Shown here piece after piece: positions 1-6,995 of a stretch of DNA of 13,423 nucleotides; the first letter of the stretch is position 1, and the number at the start of each line of letters is the position of its first letter. This DNA comes from Bradyrhizobium sp. (GTDB lineage Bacteria > Pseudomonadota > Alphaproteobacteria > Rhizobiales > Xanthobacteraceae). The stretch covers positions 1 to 13,423 of the forward strand of contig JAQGKJ010000749.1 of assembly GCA_028290165.1 (NCBI GenBank), in the 5' to 3' direction. Position numbers and translations under genes: made by a program. Under the pieces are notes generated by a model. The model saw only the letters and a list, made by a program, of their open reading frames with translations, was not told where the DNA came from and searched no databases.

Positions 1-1017
1 GATCGCGTTGCTCCGCTGGGCAGCGCGGTCGATCCCCCAATCGTTGCTCGCGTTCGCGGCGAGCCGCCAACGGCCGAGCCAGTCTGTCGTGTTCGGCAGG
101 AACTTGTTGCCGCGCCCTGTGCCGCCGATCGGCCTGCCGTCCTTGAAGGCAGGCTGCGGCTGAGTCAGCGCCGATACGCCGCGCTTCCACCGCAGGAAGC
201 AGAACATGGTGTGGCTGTCGTCGAGCGGCACCCAGGCGCGCGCATGCACGTGACTGCCGAACTCGCCGTTGGGTGCCTGGCTCCAGAACGGAAACAGGAA
301 GTTGGCGAAGCGCCAATACGTGCCGTCCGGGCCCGCTGCGCGGTAGGCAGCATACTGCGTGCCCCAGGCGGTATCGGCAATATGGTACTCCGGGGCACGG
401 TTGGTGACGGTGTTATGGACCGGCTCATCCTCGGCCACGTCGTCCGGGTCGACGTGGCCGGCGTGCAGGAATCCGAAATGCGAGGTATCGATTTCGCCCT
501 CGAGCGCCTGCAGGTAATTGCATTCGCGCTGGATGAAAGTGACACTGATTTCGTCATCGGGAATGTCAAGGATTTCAAACGCAGGCAGTGGCGGCGCCTT
601 GGCACTCGATCCCAGATAGGCCCAGACGATCCCGGCACGCTCGATGGCCGGGTAGGCCCTGGCCTTCACCTTGTGCTTGAAATCCTGGTGCGGCGGCACG
701 CTCGCCATGTCGACGCAATTGCCCGCGACGTCGAACTTCCAGCCGTGATAGATGCAGCGTATCCCGCCTTCCTCATTGCGTCCCAGGAACAGTGAGGCGC
801 AACGGTGCGGGCAGCGGTGGTCCATCATGCCGACCCTGCCTGCGCTGTCGCGAAATGCGATCAGCTTCTCGCCGAGCAGCATCAGCCGAACGGGCGCGCC
901 GTCGCGCACGAGTTCCGAGGATATCGCTGCGGGAATCCAGTACTGCCGCATCAACTCGCCCATCACCGTTCCCGGGCCGACTTGCGTGAGTTCCTTTCCT
1001 TCCGTTGCGGTCGTCAT
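1..1017 (-). CDS. Rieske non-haem iron aromatic ring-hydroxylating oxygenase, alpha subunit (partial, 3' end outside window)
   Basis: The frame is open for 339 codons from an ATG at 1017 to the window edge without a stop, so the C-terminus is missing. The N-terminal Rieske [2Fe-2S] domain is clear: Cys69-Pro-His71 and Cys88-X2-His91 form the C-X-H-X16-C-X2-H cluster motif. The catalytic domain follows, with Asp177, His180 and His185 in EIDTSHFGFLH, which matches the bridging Asp and two iron-ligand His of Rieske oxygenases; the third, Asp ligand should lie further downstream. The layout resembles phthalate 4,5-dioxygenase/phenoxybenzoate dioxygenase-type cytoplasmic oxygenases, which need a separate reductase, not seen here. 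The start is supported by AGGGAGG about 6 nt upstream. The gene lies 112 nt downstream of a Bug-type binding protein on the same strand, suggesting joint uptake and oxidation of an aromatic acid. Family assignment is firm; substrate is unknown. Confidence 0.93.
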   Translation of the reverse strand, partial: MTTATEGKELTQVGPGTVMGELMRQYWIPAAISSELVRDGAPVRLMLLGEKLIAFRDSAGRVGMMDHRCPHRCASLFLGRNEEGGIRCIYHGWKFDVAGNCVDMASVPPHQDFKHKVKARAYPAIERAGIVWAYLGSSAKAPPLPAFEILDIPDDEISVTFIQRECNYLQALEGEIDTSHFGFLHAGHVDPDDVAEDEPVHNTVTNRAPEYHIADTAWGTQYAAYRAAGPDGTYWRFANFLFPFWSQAPNGEFGSHVHARAWVPLDDSHTMFCFLRWKRGVSALTQPQPAFKDGRPIGGTGRGNKFLPNTTDWLGRWRLAANASNDWGIDRAAQRSNAI

Positions 1018-1129
1018 CGTACCCTCCCTATGCGGCCAGGTGCCGCTAAATAGACGCGATGGTATCACGGACCGTGGTCGCCTGGTGCCTGAACCTCCGG
1101 AATTGAACTTCGATCGGCACCGCGCCCGG

Positions 1130-2104
1130 CTAGTCGGCCTTGATGTTGGCCGTCCGGACTACCTTGCTCCACTTCGTTTCCTCAGCGATATGCTTTGCGA
1201 AGTCGGACGGTGAACCGACAAACACGGTGGCGCCAAGGTCGGCAAATCGCGCCTTCAGCTTCGAGTCCGCGAGGCCCGCATCGATCTCCTGGCTGAGCCT
1301 GTCGACGATCTCTGCGGGCGTTTTCCTCGGCGCGCAGACGCCGAACCAGCCACTTGCCTCGTAGCCCGACACGAATTCTCCCACGCTCGGAATATCCGGG
1401 AGCACTTCCGAGCGCATCGCCGTAGTCACAGCCAGCGCACGAAGCTTGCCGCTCTTGACGTATTCGACCGACGAGGACATCGGGCTGAACATCATCTGCA
1501 CTTGCCCCGCAAGCAAATCCGTCAATGCGGGCGGTGAACCGCGATAGGGCACGTGCACCATCTCGACGCCGGTCATTATTTTAAACAACTCGCCGGCCAT
1601 GTGAGGCCCGGTACCGTTGCCCGGCGAGGCCATGTTGAGCTTGCCAGGATTGGCCTTGGCGTAGGCGATGAATTCGGAGATCGTCTTCGCCGGAAATGAT
1701 GGATGCACCTCCATGCAGTAGTTCTCGTGGCTTATGCTCGCAACGGGTGCGATGTCGCGGACAAAATTATACTTGAGCTTTTCATACAGCGTCGCATTGA
1801 CCGCGTTCTGAAGGCCCGCGAGCAGGAGCGTATGGCCATCGGCCGGCGCCTCTACCACGGCCTCGGTGGCGATATTGCCGCCGGCACCGGGCCGGTTCTC
1901 GATGATGAATTGCTGGCCGAGCCTGTCAGACAGCCATTGCCCAACCAGGCGCGCCGCGATGTCGGGCGCGCCGCCGGCGGCGAACCCTACGAGAATTCGT
2001 ACCGGCCGCGTCGGATAGGCCTGCGCGCTTGCCATGCGCGCGACCGCCGGAAGTCCGAGAGCCATCGCGGTAAGATGCAGAAACTGGCGGCGCCGAATTT
2101 TCAT
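1130..2104 (-). CDS. Tripartite tricarboxylate transporter substrate-binding protein (Bug/TctC family), Tat-type signal
   Basis: This encodes a 324-residue periplasmic solute-binding protein. The frame extends further upstream, but the ATG at 2104 is chosen because a GGGGGG Shine-Dalgarno lies just upstream and the protein then begins directly with an export signal. The signal has RRRQFL at residues 4-9, a hydrophobic stretch and a likely cleavage after ASA at residue 27. The twin arginine and following F-L suggest Tat export. The mature protein opens with YPTRPVRILVGFAAGG, the hallmark of Bug/TctC proteins, and continues with family-like segments such as PGNGTGPHMAGELF and VPYRGSPPALTDLLAGQV. 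Length is normal for the family. No TctA or TctB membrane gene is in the window, so this is an orphan binding protein, common where Bug genes are expanded. Its operon-like position before a Rieske oxygenase suggests an aromatic or carboxylic acid ligand; this is inferred. Confidence 0.93.
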   Translation of the reverse strand: MKIRRRQFLHLTAMALGLPAVARMASAQAYPTRPVRILVGFAAGGAPDIAARLVGQWLSDRLGQQFIIENRPGAGGNIATEAVVEAPADGHTLLLAGLQNAVNATLYEKLKYNFVRDIAPVASISHENYCMEVHPSFPAKTISEFIAYAKANPGKLNMASPGNGTGPHMAGELFKIMTGVEMVHVPYRGSPPALTDLLAGQVQMMFSPMSSSVEYVKSGKLRALAVTTAMRSEVLPDIPSVGEFVSGYEASGWFGVCAPRKTPAEIVDRLSQEIDAGLADSKLKARFADLGATVFVGSPSDFAKHIAEETKWSKVVRTANIKAD

Positions 2105-2317
2105 CGCAGCCCCCCATAAAATGCCGGCCGCAATGCGCAGACGCTGCCGAGCATATGTCCACATCTTGGATGAGACGGCCGCGGTCCGCATCAACCAAAT
2201 GACGGGTAGCGGCAAGATTCTTTGGTGTTACCGCAGGGCTCTTCGGGAATTCGTCGGTTGAGCGCCAGCAATATTCAGCTGCACGGACAGAGACTTAATT
2301 GCCTCTTTGGACGCGAT

Positions 2318-3880
2318 TCAATGTGAGCCCGCGCCCGTTCCCCTGCCTTTCGGTGGCGCTCCCGCCAACGGAATGAGCAAAAGCCCGAGCAGCGCGACAA
2401 AAGCGAGCAACGCCCAGGCTTCGTTGGCGCTCTGCGCAAACGCCGCCTTTTCGACCATCGGACGAACATAGGCCTCTACCGTGCCATCCGATACATCGAC
2501 TGGCCGGTGCAAGAACAATTTCAAGTCAAGCCCGATCGCCTGCGCCGCTGTGATGTCACCCGCAATCAGCCGGTCGCGCAACGCTTCGGCGTGCCCGCCA
2601 GTACGCCCATACAAGATGGTATCGATCAATGCGATGCCGATTGCGCCACCGAGATTTCGCATCAGGTTGAAGAGGCCGCTGGCGTCGGGCACCTCGGCCT
2701 CCTTCAGCGTACCCAGCGCCAGCCGCGTCGGCGGCAGCAGGCAAAACATGATCGCAACGCCGCGCAAGACTTGTGGCCAGAACATCTCGTCGAAATCGGC
2801 GACGCCGCTCTGCATCGCGCTGCAGCCAAGTCCGAGTGCAAACAGAGCGAACCCCGCCGCCGATAACCAGCGTGGATCAAACCTGCTTTCCAGGCTGCCA
2901 GCGATCGGCGCAGTCGCCAGTTGCCCAGCACCGGTGACAAGCATGATGGTGCCGATTTCGAAAGCGTCATGATGCCGAACATAGGCGAGGAAAATCGGCA
3001 TCAGATAGACCGAACCGAACAATCCGACACCGAGGCAGAAACTCAACGCGCAGCCGATCGCGAACGAGGGGATTTTCAAGGTCGACAACTCGACGACGGG
3101 ATGCGACGCCTTTAGCGTTCTCAATGCAAAGAGCGTTGCCGCGACGGCACTCAGCAAGAACAACAGGGAACAGAGCGGAGAAAGCCAGCCATCCTGCGGC
3201 GCCTGCTTCAGGCCGATCTCCAGGCTCGCCAGCGCAATCGCCATCAGCGCGAGAGAAATTCCGTCGAGCGTGGCCAGATCGGCAAAACGAGGTTGCGCGC
3301 GAGGCAGCAGGAAGGGTGTGGTGGCAGCTGCAAGGACGCCGGGGGCGACGTTGATCAGAAACAGCCAGTGCCAGGAATAGGTCTCGGTGATCCAGCCGCC
3401 GACCGCCGGCCCGACGGTGGGTGCCAGCACGGCCATGACTCCGGCCATCGTTGTCGCAACGGGATGTAGTCGGATTGGAAACAGCAGGAACACGGCGGAA
3501 AATACCGCCGGGATCAGCGTGCCCCCGGCAAGTCCCTGAAGCACGCGGAAGCCGACAAGAGTGGCAAAATCACCGCTGAATGCACAGCCGATCGAGGCGA
3601 GGGTAAAGAGGCTGATCGCCGTTACGAACAACCACCGCAACGTCAGCCCCCGTGTCAGCCACCCGGTCAGCGGAATTGCGATGATCTCGGCGATCAGATA
3701 CGCCGTTTGAATCCAGCTCATCGCGTCCCGCGATATCGCCAGCGCGTCCTGAATCGCGGGCAGCGAAGTCGCGACGACCTGAATATCGAGGATCGCCATG
3801 AACATGCCGAGGCACATCAGCGCGAAGCCCGACCATGTGGCAATTCGGGCCTCACCCGGCTTGGCAGCCAGTTCACTCAT
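2318..3880 (-). CDS. MFS transporter, DHA2 (EmrB/QacA-like) drug/metabolite exporter
   Basis: This 520-residue inner-membrane protein has hydrophobic segments consistent with the 14 helices of the DHA2 family. Visible motifs include LDIQVVATSLP near residue 31 (motif D1, Asp32), GWLTRGLTLRW at 73-83 (motif A region), RVLQGLAGGTLIP at 112-124 (motif B) and GPAVGGW at 157-163 (motif C, the antiporter motif), followed by YSWHWLFLINVAPG as in EmrB. These indicate proton-driven export. The ATG at 3880 overlaps the stop of the ICMT-like gene as ATGA, so translation is probably coupled. No EmrA-type adaptor or outer-membrane partner is present. Given the context, the likely substrate is the methylated polyketide made by the two upstream genes, which is inference; a general drug pump is the alternative. 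Confidence 0.93.
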   Translation of the reverse strand: MSELAAKPGEARIATWSGFALMCLGMFMAILDIQVVATSLPAIQDALAISRDAMSWIQTAYLIAEIIAIPLTGWLTRGLTLRWLFVTAISLFTLASIGCAFSGDFATLVGFRVLQGLAGGTLIPAVFSAVFLLFPIRLHPVATTMAGVMAVLAPTVGPAVGGWITETYSWHWLFLINVAPGVLAAATTPFLLPRAQPRFADLATLDGISLALMAIALASLEIGLKQAPQDGWLSPLCSLLFLLSAVAATLFALRTLKASHPVVELSTLKIPSFAIGCALSFCLGVGLFGSVYLMPIFLAYVRHHDAFEIGTIMLVTGAGQLATAPIAGSLESRFDPRWLSAAGFALFALGLGCSAMQSGVADFDEMFWPQVLRGVAIMFCLLPPTRLALGTLKEAEVPDASGLFNLMRNLGGAIGIALIDTILYGRTGGHAEALRDRLIAGDITAAQAIGLDLKLFLHRPVDVSDGTVEAYVRPMVEKAAFAQSANEAWALLAFVALLGLLLIPLAGAPPKGRGTGAGSH

Positions 3881-4392
3881 TCTGCGCTACGCGGTATCGT
3901 GTTACGCGACGCGGCGAGGGCGCGGTTTTCGGCGCGTATGCGGATCGCGAGAACCGCCGTATTGAGGAGCGTGAATATGGCGGCCAGCCGCGGAAGGCCC
4001 AGAACCAGTGGAAGCACGACAATCTCGCCGACCACGACGGCATAGTTGGGATGCGACAGAAACCGAAAGGGTCCCGACCGCACCAGGGGTTTTGCGGGCA
4101 GTACAATGATCCGCGTCGTCCATCGCGGGCCGAGCGTCCACATCACCCAGAAGCGAAAGCCCTGCAAGACGAAGTAGCACAGCAAGGCGGCGATGTTCAC
4201 CGGTTGATCGCGCCCGAACGCCCACAGCGATATCAGCCATGCCGCATGCACCGCGATGATCAGCGGATAATGCCCGGCGGCCACCTCGACGGCGTCGCGG
4301 GCCATCAGCTTGCTTGTGTTGGCGTGGGAAATGACAAGTTCTGCGGCGCGCTGCAGCGTAACGATACCGAGAATGAGTTCGGCCGCGGTCAC
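3877..4392 (-). CDS. Isoprenylcysteine carboxyl methyltransferase (ICMT)-like integral membrane methyltransferase
   Basis: This 171-residue integral membrane protein contains the ICMT-family SAM-binding signature: SGPFRFLSHPNY at 106-117, Glu123 and RIRAENRAL at 151-159. Upstream, GHYPLIIAVHAAWLISLW (40-57) is a hydrophobic segment typical of the bacterial branch. Bacteria lack prenylated CaaX proteins; the known members next to type III polyketide synthases, Bacillus subtilis BpsB and Streptomyces griseus SrsB, methylate alkylpyrones or alkylresorcinols/quinols. The length matches BpsB-like proteins. The start is a GTG at 4392 overlapping the polyketide synthase stop as GTGA, and the stop overlaps the exporter start as ATGA. 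The most likely role is O-methylation of the polyketide product at the membrane. The family is firm, the substrate inferred from context. Confidence 0.9.
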   Translation of the reverse strand: MTAAELILGIVTLQRAAELVISHANTSKLMARDAVEVAAGHYPLIIAVHAAWLISLWAFGRDQPVNIAALLCYFVLQGFRFWVMWTLGPRWTTRIIVLPAKPLVRSGPFRFLSHPNYAVVVGEIVVLPLVLGLPRLAAIFTLLNTAVLAIRIRAENRALAASRNTIPRSAE

Positions 4393-5438
4393 GCGGCGTG
4401 CCGCAGCGCGACGCAGCTTGCGGTGAAGCCGGGTCCGAGCGCAGTCACCAGCGAGCGTGCCGGCAGGCCCCTGGCGCGGACCTGTTCAAGTACGAACAGG
4501 ACGGTGGCTGAGGACATGTTGCCATAGTCGGCGATCACCTGCCGTTCGCAGTCGAGCGTACCCTGACCGAGTGCAAGTGCGGTCTCCAGCGCACTGACGA
4601 CCTTGGCGCCGCCGGGATGGCAGATGAACCGGTCGATGTCCGCCAACGTCAGCTGCATGTTCGCGAGAATCCGCACCACGGCGGAATTGAGATTCGCGGC
4701 GATGAAATCGGGGATGGTACGGCGGAAGATGACGCCAAACCCTTCCGGATCGATACTCCAGCCCATGATGTCGAGCGTATCGGGCCAAAGGTGTTCGCCG
4801 GCACTCTCGATCTGTGTAGCGCCGCCATCACCCGCGCACAATATCATTGCCGCCGCGCCGTCGCCGAACAGGCTGAGGGCAACAATGTTGGCCTTGGTCA
4901 GCTGGTCGTGGCGAACTGCAAGTGAGCAGAGTTCGATCGTCACCAGCAGCACGTTGGTACCTGGCCGCGCCTGAGCCAGGCGTGACGCGACCGACAGACC
5001 CGAGGCTCCGCCCGCGCAGCCGAGACCAAACACCGGCACCCGCGCCACGTCGGATCGGAAACCCATGCGGCGGGCAACGCGCGCTTCGAGACTCGGCGTT
5101 GCGATTCCGGTGGAGCATACGGTTACGACGGTATCGATATCGCCGCCGGTGAGGCCTGCATTTGCCAGCGCTTTCGCGGCGACGTCGATGAACAGCGCCT
5201 CGGCGCCTTCGAGAAAGGCCGCGGTGCGTTCCGGCCAGCCGCGCGGTTCGAGATACCAGTCGAACGGCTTGACGCCGTGACGCTTGATAATCCCGGTATT
5301 CGAAAAAATGCTTGAGAATCTTTCGAACTCTGGAAAGCGGGCTCCGAATTCGTCCCACGCTGCGGCCAGAACATCTTTCTGCAAAAATACATTTGGAGGG
5401 ACCGATGTCGCCAGGGAGACCAGGGCAGCCGTGGGCAT
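4389..5438 (-). CDS. Type III polyketide synthase (chalcone/stilbene synthase-like; alkylpyrone or alkylresorcinol synthase type)
   Basis: This 349-residue cytosolic homodimer-type enzyme has the complete Cys-His-Asn catalytic triad: Cys141 in FGLGCAGGASGL, His274 in ICHPGGAKVV and Asn307 in DYGNMSSATVLFVL. The CoA-binding and cyclisation-pocket loop ALGPGFTASCVAL (333-345) is also present. Length is typical. Such enzymes condense an acyl-CoA starter with malonyl-CoA extenders to pyrones, resorcinols or phloroglucinols. Product class cannot be read from sequence, but the adjoining ICMT-like gene favours alkylpyrone/alkylresorcinol methyl ethers as in the bpsA-bpsB and srsAB systems. An AGGAG about 10 nt upstream of the ATG supports the start, and the spacer contains the palindrome GAGATATCTC (5442-5451). 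It is the first gene of the three-gene coupled operon. An inverted repeat upstream (5461-5510) may regulate it. Confidence 0.95.
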   Translation of the reverse strand: MPTAALVSLATSVPPNVFLQKDVLAAAWDEFGARFPEFERFSSIFSNTGIIKRHGVKPFDWYLEPRGWPERTAAFLEGAEALFIDVAAKALANAGLTGGDIDTVVTVCSTGIATPSLEARVARRMGFRSDVARVPVFGLGCAGGASGLSVASRLAQARPGTNVLLVTIELCSLAVRHDQLTKANIVALSLFGDGAAAMILCAGDGGATQIESAGEHLWPDTLDIMGWSIDPEGFGVIFRRTIPDFIAANLNSAVVRILANMQLTLADIDRFICHPGGAKVVSALETALALGQGTLDCERQVIADYGNMSSATVLFVLEQVRARGLPARSLVTALGPGFTASCVALRHAA

Positions 5439-5460
5439 CGCGAGATATCTCCTGCCGCTT

Positions 5461-5510
5461 GCGTCATGATAGAAACCATCGACCGGGATGGTTTATTTCG
5501 GGCCTGACGC
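5461..5510 (-). promoter_or_regulatory. Inverted repeat upstream of the polyketide synthase operon (candidate operator or leader hairpin)
   Basis: A perfect 8-bp inverted repeat, AAACCATC (5473-5480) and GATGGTTT (5487-5494), is separated by 6 nt. It is flanked by a second outer pair, GCGTCA (5461-5466) and TGACGC (5505-5510). It lies 35-57 nt upstream of the ATG at 5438, where an operator or a 5' leader structure would be expected. No adjacent regulator gene was seen, so the binding factor is unknown. Confidence 0.45.
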
Positions 5511-6065
5511 GAAATCATTTGGCCGAACGGGTCACTTAAATGTGAAACTCGCGGCCCAACGTATCGAAGCGATTTTATCGGCGACGACGATGCGCGACGG
5601 AGACACGGCTTTCAGGCGAGCGACATCCGCCACCGTATGATCCATCGGCGAAATCACGCGGGGCTGATGGGAAGGCCTTGCGACTCAGCTAGAGATCGAT
5701 CCAGAACAAGTCTGTCATCTCATTCATGCTTTGCCTGATGAGGTCGGGGTGCTCGCGGCTGCGAATCCCCAGGTGTGCGGATGCGATCGAGCACAGCAAA
5801 AATCTTGCACAGGACTTCAGGCCACGAACACCTCGCAAAGACCGCGATCGTTCGATCTCTGTCATTGACGAATTCGATACCGAAGTTCATCGGGAACGAG
5901 TGTACGCAAATTTCCACCCTCCCGAACTTGGCCTTAGCAAGGTCGGTTGATCGTTCCACGCCGAAGCAAGCTGAAACGCGCGCTCGGATCAAAATCCGAG
6001 GGCGTGCTTTCGATGAACACGCGACGGGCGTGGAGGCGGGCTCCACCCTTCAACGCAAAGATATA
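5511..6065. other. Intergenic region without a convincing gene
   Basis: About 550 bases separate the polyketide operon from the small secreted-protein gene. ORFs of 74-108 codons exist on both strands, but none has a convincing ribosome-binding site, codon bias or recognisable domain. A TCAC-N6-GTGA dyad lies at 5532-5545 and may belong to the polyketide operon promoter. Two hairpins near the right end (5983-6000 and 6030-6046) belong to the 3' side of the secreted-protein gene. A plus-strand stretch near 5689-5745 reads LEIDPEQVCHLIH, which may be a decayed gene fragment, but this is weak. Confidence 0.4.
5983..6000 (-). terminator. Hairpin downstream of the small secreted protein gene 6066-6317
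   Basis: Perfect 7-bp stem CTCGGAT/ATCCGAG with a 4-nt loop lies 66 nt beyond the stop codon. A nearly identical hairpin occurs at the same distance after the paralogous gene, which argues that it is functional. There is no long U-run, so it may be a non-canonical terminator or an mRNA 3'-end stabiliser. Confidence 0.4.
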
Positions 6066-6317
6066 CTATTTCCCGCGGCCGTTGCCGGCGTCATTGTCCC
6101 TTAGGCTGGGCGGGTTGGGTAGAACGCCCTCGTTGGTGTGGGGCTTCGTTGCGGAGCCGGTGGTCGTGCCGGGCTTCATGTTGGACTTTGTGGCGTCCGC
6201 TCCGGCCTTGCCGTCGCTCGAGGCACCCGGAGCCGGCTGCGTTTGTGCCGATGCGATCGTCGTCGCTCCGAACAGCGCGGCGACCATGAGGGCTGAGATA
6301 ACAAGCCTGGATCGCAT
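6066..6317 (-). CDS. Small secreted hypothetical protein, copy 1 of a duplicated pair
   Basis: This 83-residue protein has a clear Sec-type signal peptide, MRSRLVISALMVAALF through TIASA with cleavage near residue 24, and begins QTQPAPGASS when mature. The remainder is hydrophilic, Pro/Gly/Thr/Lys-rich and probably disordered, with MKPGTTTGSATKP. The frame extends 16 codons upstream, but the ATG at 6317 is chosen because a perfect AAGGAGG Shine-Dalgarno lies about 8 nt before it. Signal peptide and the first mature residues closely match the protein at 6532-6786, so the two arose by duplication. No domain or function is recognised; a periplasmic or secreted stress-type small protein is a guess based on the promoter-like element upstream. 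Confidence 0.8.
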   Translation of the reverse strand: MRSRLVISALMVAALFGATTIASAQTQPAPGASSDGKAGADATKSNMKPGTTTGSATKPHTNEGVLPNPPSLRDNDAGNGRGK

Positions 6318-6355
6318 GGCAATCTCCTCCTTGGGGATTATTATGAGGCAGTGAG

Positions 6356-6380
6356 AACTTGCCATGCCAATTTAGGCTCC
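6356..6380 (-). promoter_or_regulatory. Promoter-like element GGAGC-N16-AGTT upstream of secreted protein copy 1
   Basis: On the minus strand GGAGC (6380-6376), 16 nt, then AGTT (6359-6356) lies about 39 nt before the start codon. The same arrangement with identical spacing precedes the paralogue. It resembles the alphaproteobacterial EcfG general-stress consensus, GGAAC-N16/17-CGTT, with one mismatch in each box. Confidence 0.35.
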
Positions 6381-6382
6381 CG

Positions 6383-6405
6383 GCGCGCAGCATTTTTTGG
6401 CGCGC
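6383..6405 (-). other. GC-rich hairpin upstream of secreted protein copy 1
   Basis: GCGCGC (6383-6388) can pair with GCGCGC (6400-6405) across a loop rich in A on the minus strand. It lies just upstream of the promoter-like element and corresponds in position to the stronger 8-bp hairpin at 6854-6878 of the paralogous copy. Confidence 0.35.
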
Positions 6406-6448
6406 GAGAACGACGCGTTGCGGGTCTTGCGATCGCAGAAACCTGCCT

Positions 6449-6471
6449 ACCCTCGGATTAACTCCGAGGGT
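6449..6471 (-). terminator. Hairpin downstream of secreted protein copy 2
   Basis: Perfect 9-bp stem ACCCTCGGA/TCCGAGGGT with a 5-nt loop lies 61 nt beyond the stop at 6532. It matches the hairpin at 5983-6000 in stem sequence and distance from the stop. The lack of a U-run leaves open termination, mRNA stabilisation or an operator role. Confidence 0.42.
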
Positions 6472-6531
6472 TCACCTTTGCAGAAGACGCGCCGTGCGAA
6501 GGGCAGGTCCACCCCTCGATGCGCACGGGCA

Positions 6532-6786
6532 CTACTTGCTGTCGCTGTTCTTGGCAGCGCTATCGCCTTTGCTGGAGCGCGAGCTCATTCCGGTGGTCGT
6601 GCCGGATTTCATCCTGCTGTGCTTCACCTTGCCGGATTTCATTTTGGAATGGGTGGTCGTCGCGCCTGGCCCTACGTTGCCTTCGCTCGACGCGCCGGGA
6701 GCCGGCTGGGTTTGTGCCGATGCGATCGCCGTCGCGCCCAACAATGAGGCGACCGCGAGGGCCGAGATAGCAAGCTTGGATCGCAT
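6532..6786 (-). CDS. Small secreted hypothetical protein, copy 2 of a duplicated pair
   Basis: This 84-residue protein starts MRSKLAISALAVASLLGATA, a Sec signal with cleavage after IASA near residue 24, and the mature part begins QTQPAPGASSEG as in the copy at 6066-6317. The rest is strongly basic and Ser/Thr/Lys-rich. It has an internal duplication, HSKMKSG and HSRMKSG, encoded by GCCGGATTTCAT repeated 30 bp apart (6601-6612 and 6631-6642). The ATG at 6786 has AGGAG about 7 nt upstream. The mature region is low-complexity and likely disordered. Function is unknown. Divergence of the mature part against a conserved signal peptide suggests that the export signal and N-terminus are under stronger constraint. 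Confidence 0.8.
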   Translation of the reverse strand: MRSKLAISALAVASLLGATAIASAQTQPAPGASSEGNVGPGATTTHSKMKSGKVKHSRMKSGTTTGMSSRSSKGDSAAKNSDSK

Positions 6787-6825
6787 GAGGAATCTCCTGC
6801 TCTGGATGAAAGGTACGGGGGTCAG

Positions 6826-6850
6826 AACTTGCGAGTAGGATTTGGGTTCC
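6826..6850 (-). promoter_or_regulatory. EcfG-like promoter candidate GGAAC-N16-AGTT upstream of secreted protein copy 2
   Basis: On the minus strand GGAAC (6850-6846), exactly 16 nt, then AGTT (6829-6826), ending 39 nt before the ATG at 6786. The surrounding segment aligns with the same region upstream of copy 1, including GCAAGTTCT. A perfect -35 box and three of four -10 bases match the EcfG consensus known from alphaproteobacteria; the assignment is inferred. Confidence 0.42.
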
Positions 6851-6853
6851 AGA

Positions 6854-6878
6854 CCGCGCGCCGGTTTTTCGCGCGCGG
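6854..6878. other. Perfect GC-rich inverted repeat upstream of the promoter-like element
   Basis: CCGCGCGC (6854-6861) and GCGCGCGG (6871-6878) form an 8-bp perfect stem with a 9-nt loop. It abuts the GGAAC element and could be an operator or the 3' end of an older upstream transcript. A second small inverted repeat, AGGGGG/CCCCCT, lies at 6882-6900. Confidence 0.4.
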
Positions 6879-6995
6879 ACGAGGGGGCTATCCACCCCCT
6901 GCATGCGGTGGAACCCCGCGGCTGTAGATTGAATTGACTGAGGTGACGCCGAAGCAGTTCATGCCATCTCCTTAAGGAAATAAGGTCCGATCACG

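Noticed and set aside
211..795. Long plus-strand ORF of 194 codons
   Set aside because: It lies antisense to the Rieske oxygenase, whose cluster and iron-binding motifs are unmistakable on the minus strand.
1032..1046. GCGGC/GCCGC hairpin just before the Rieske gene
   Set aside because: The 5-bp GC stem is expected by chance at this base composition.
5689..5950. Plus-strand stretch LEIDPEQVCHLIH and a following frame, resembling a DUF3775-like start
   Set aside because: Similarity is limited to about a dozen residues and the frame breaks; at most a decayed fragment.
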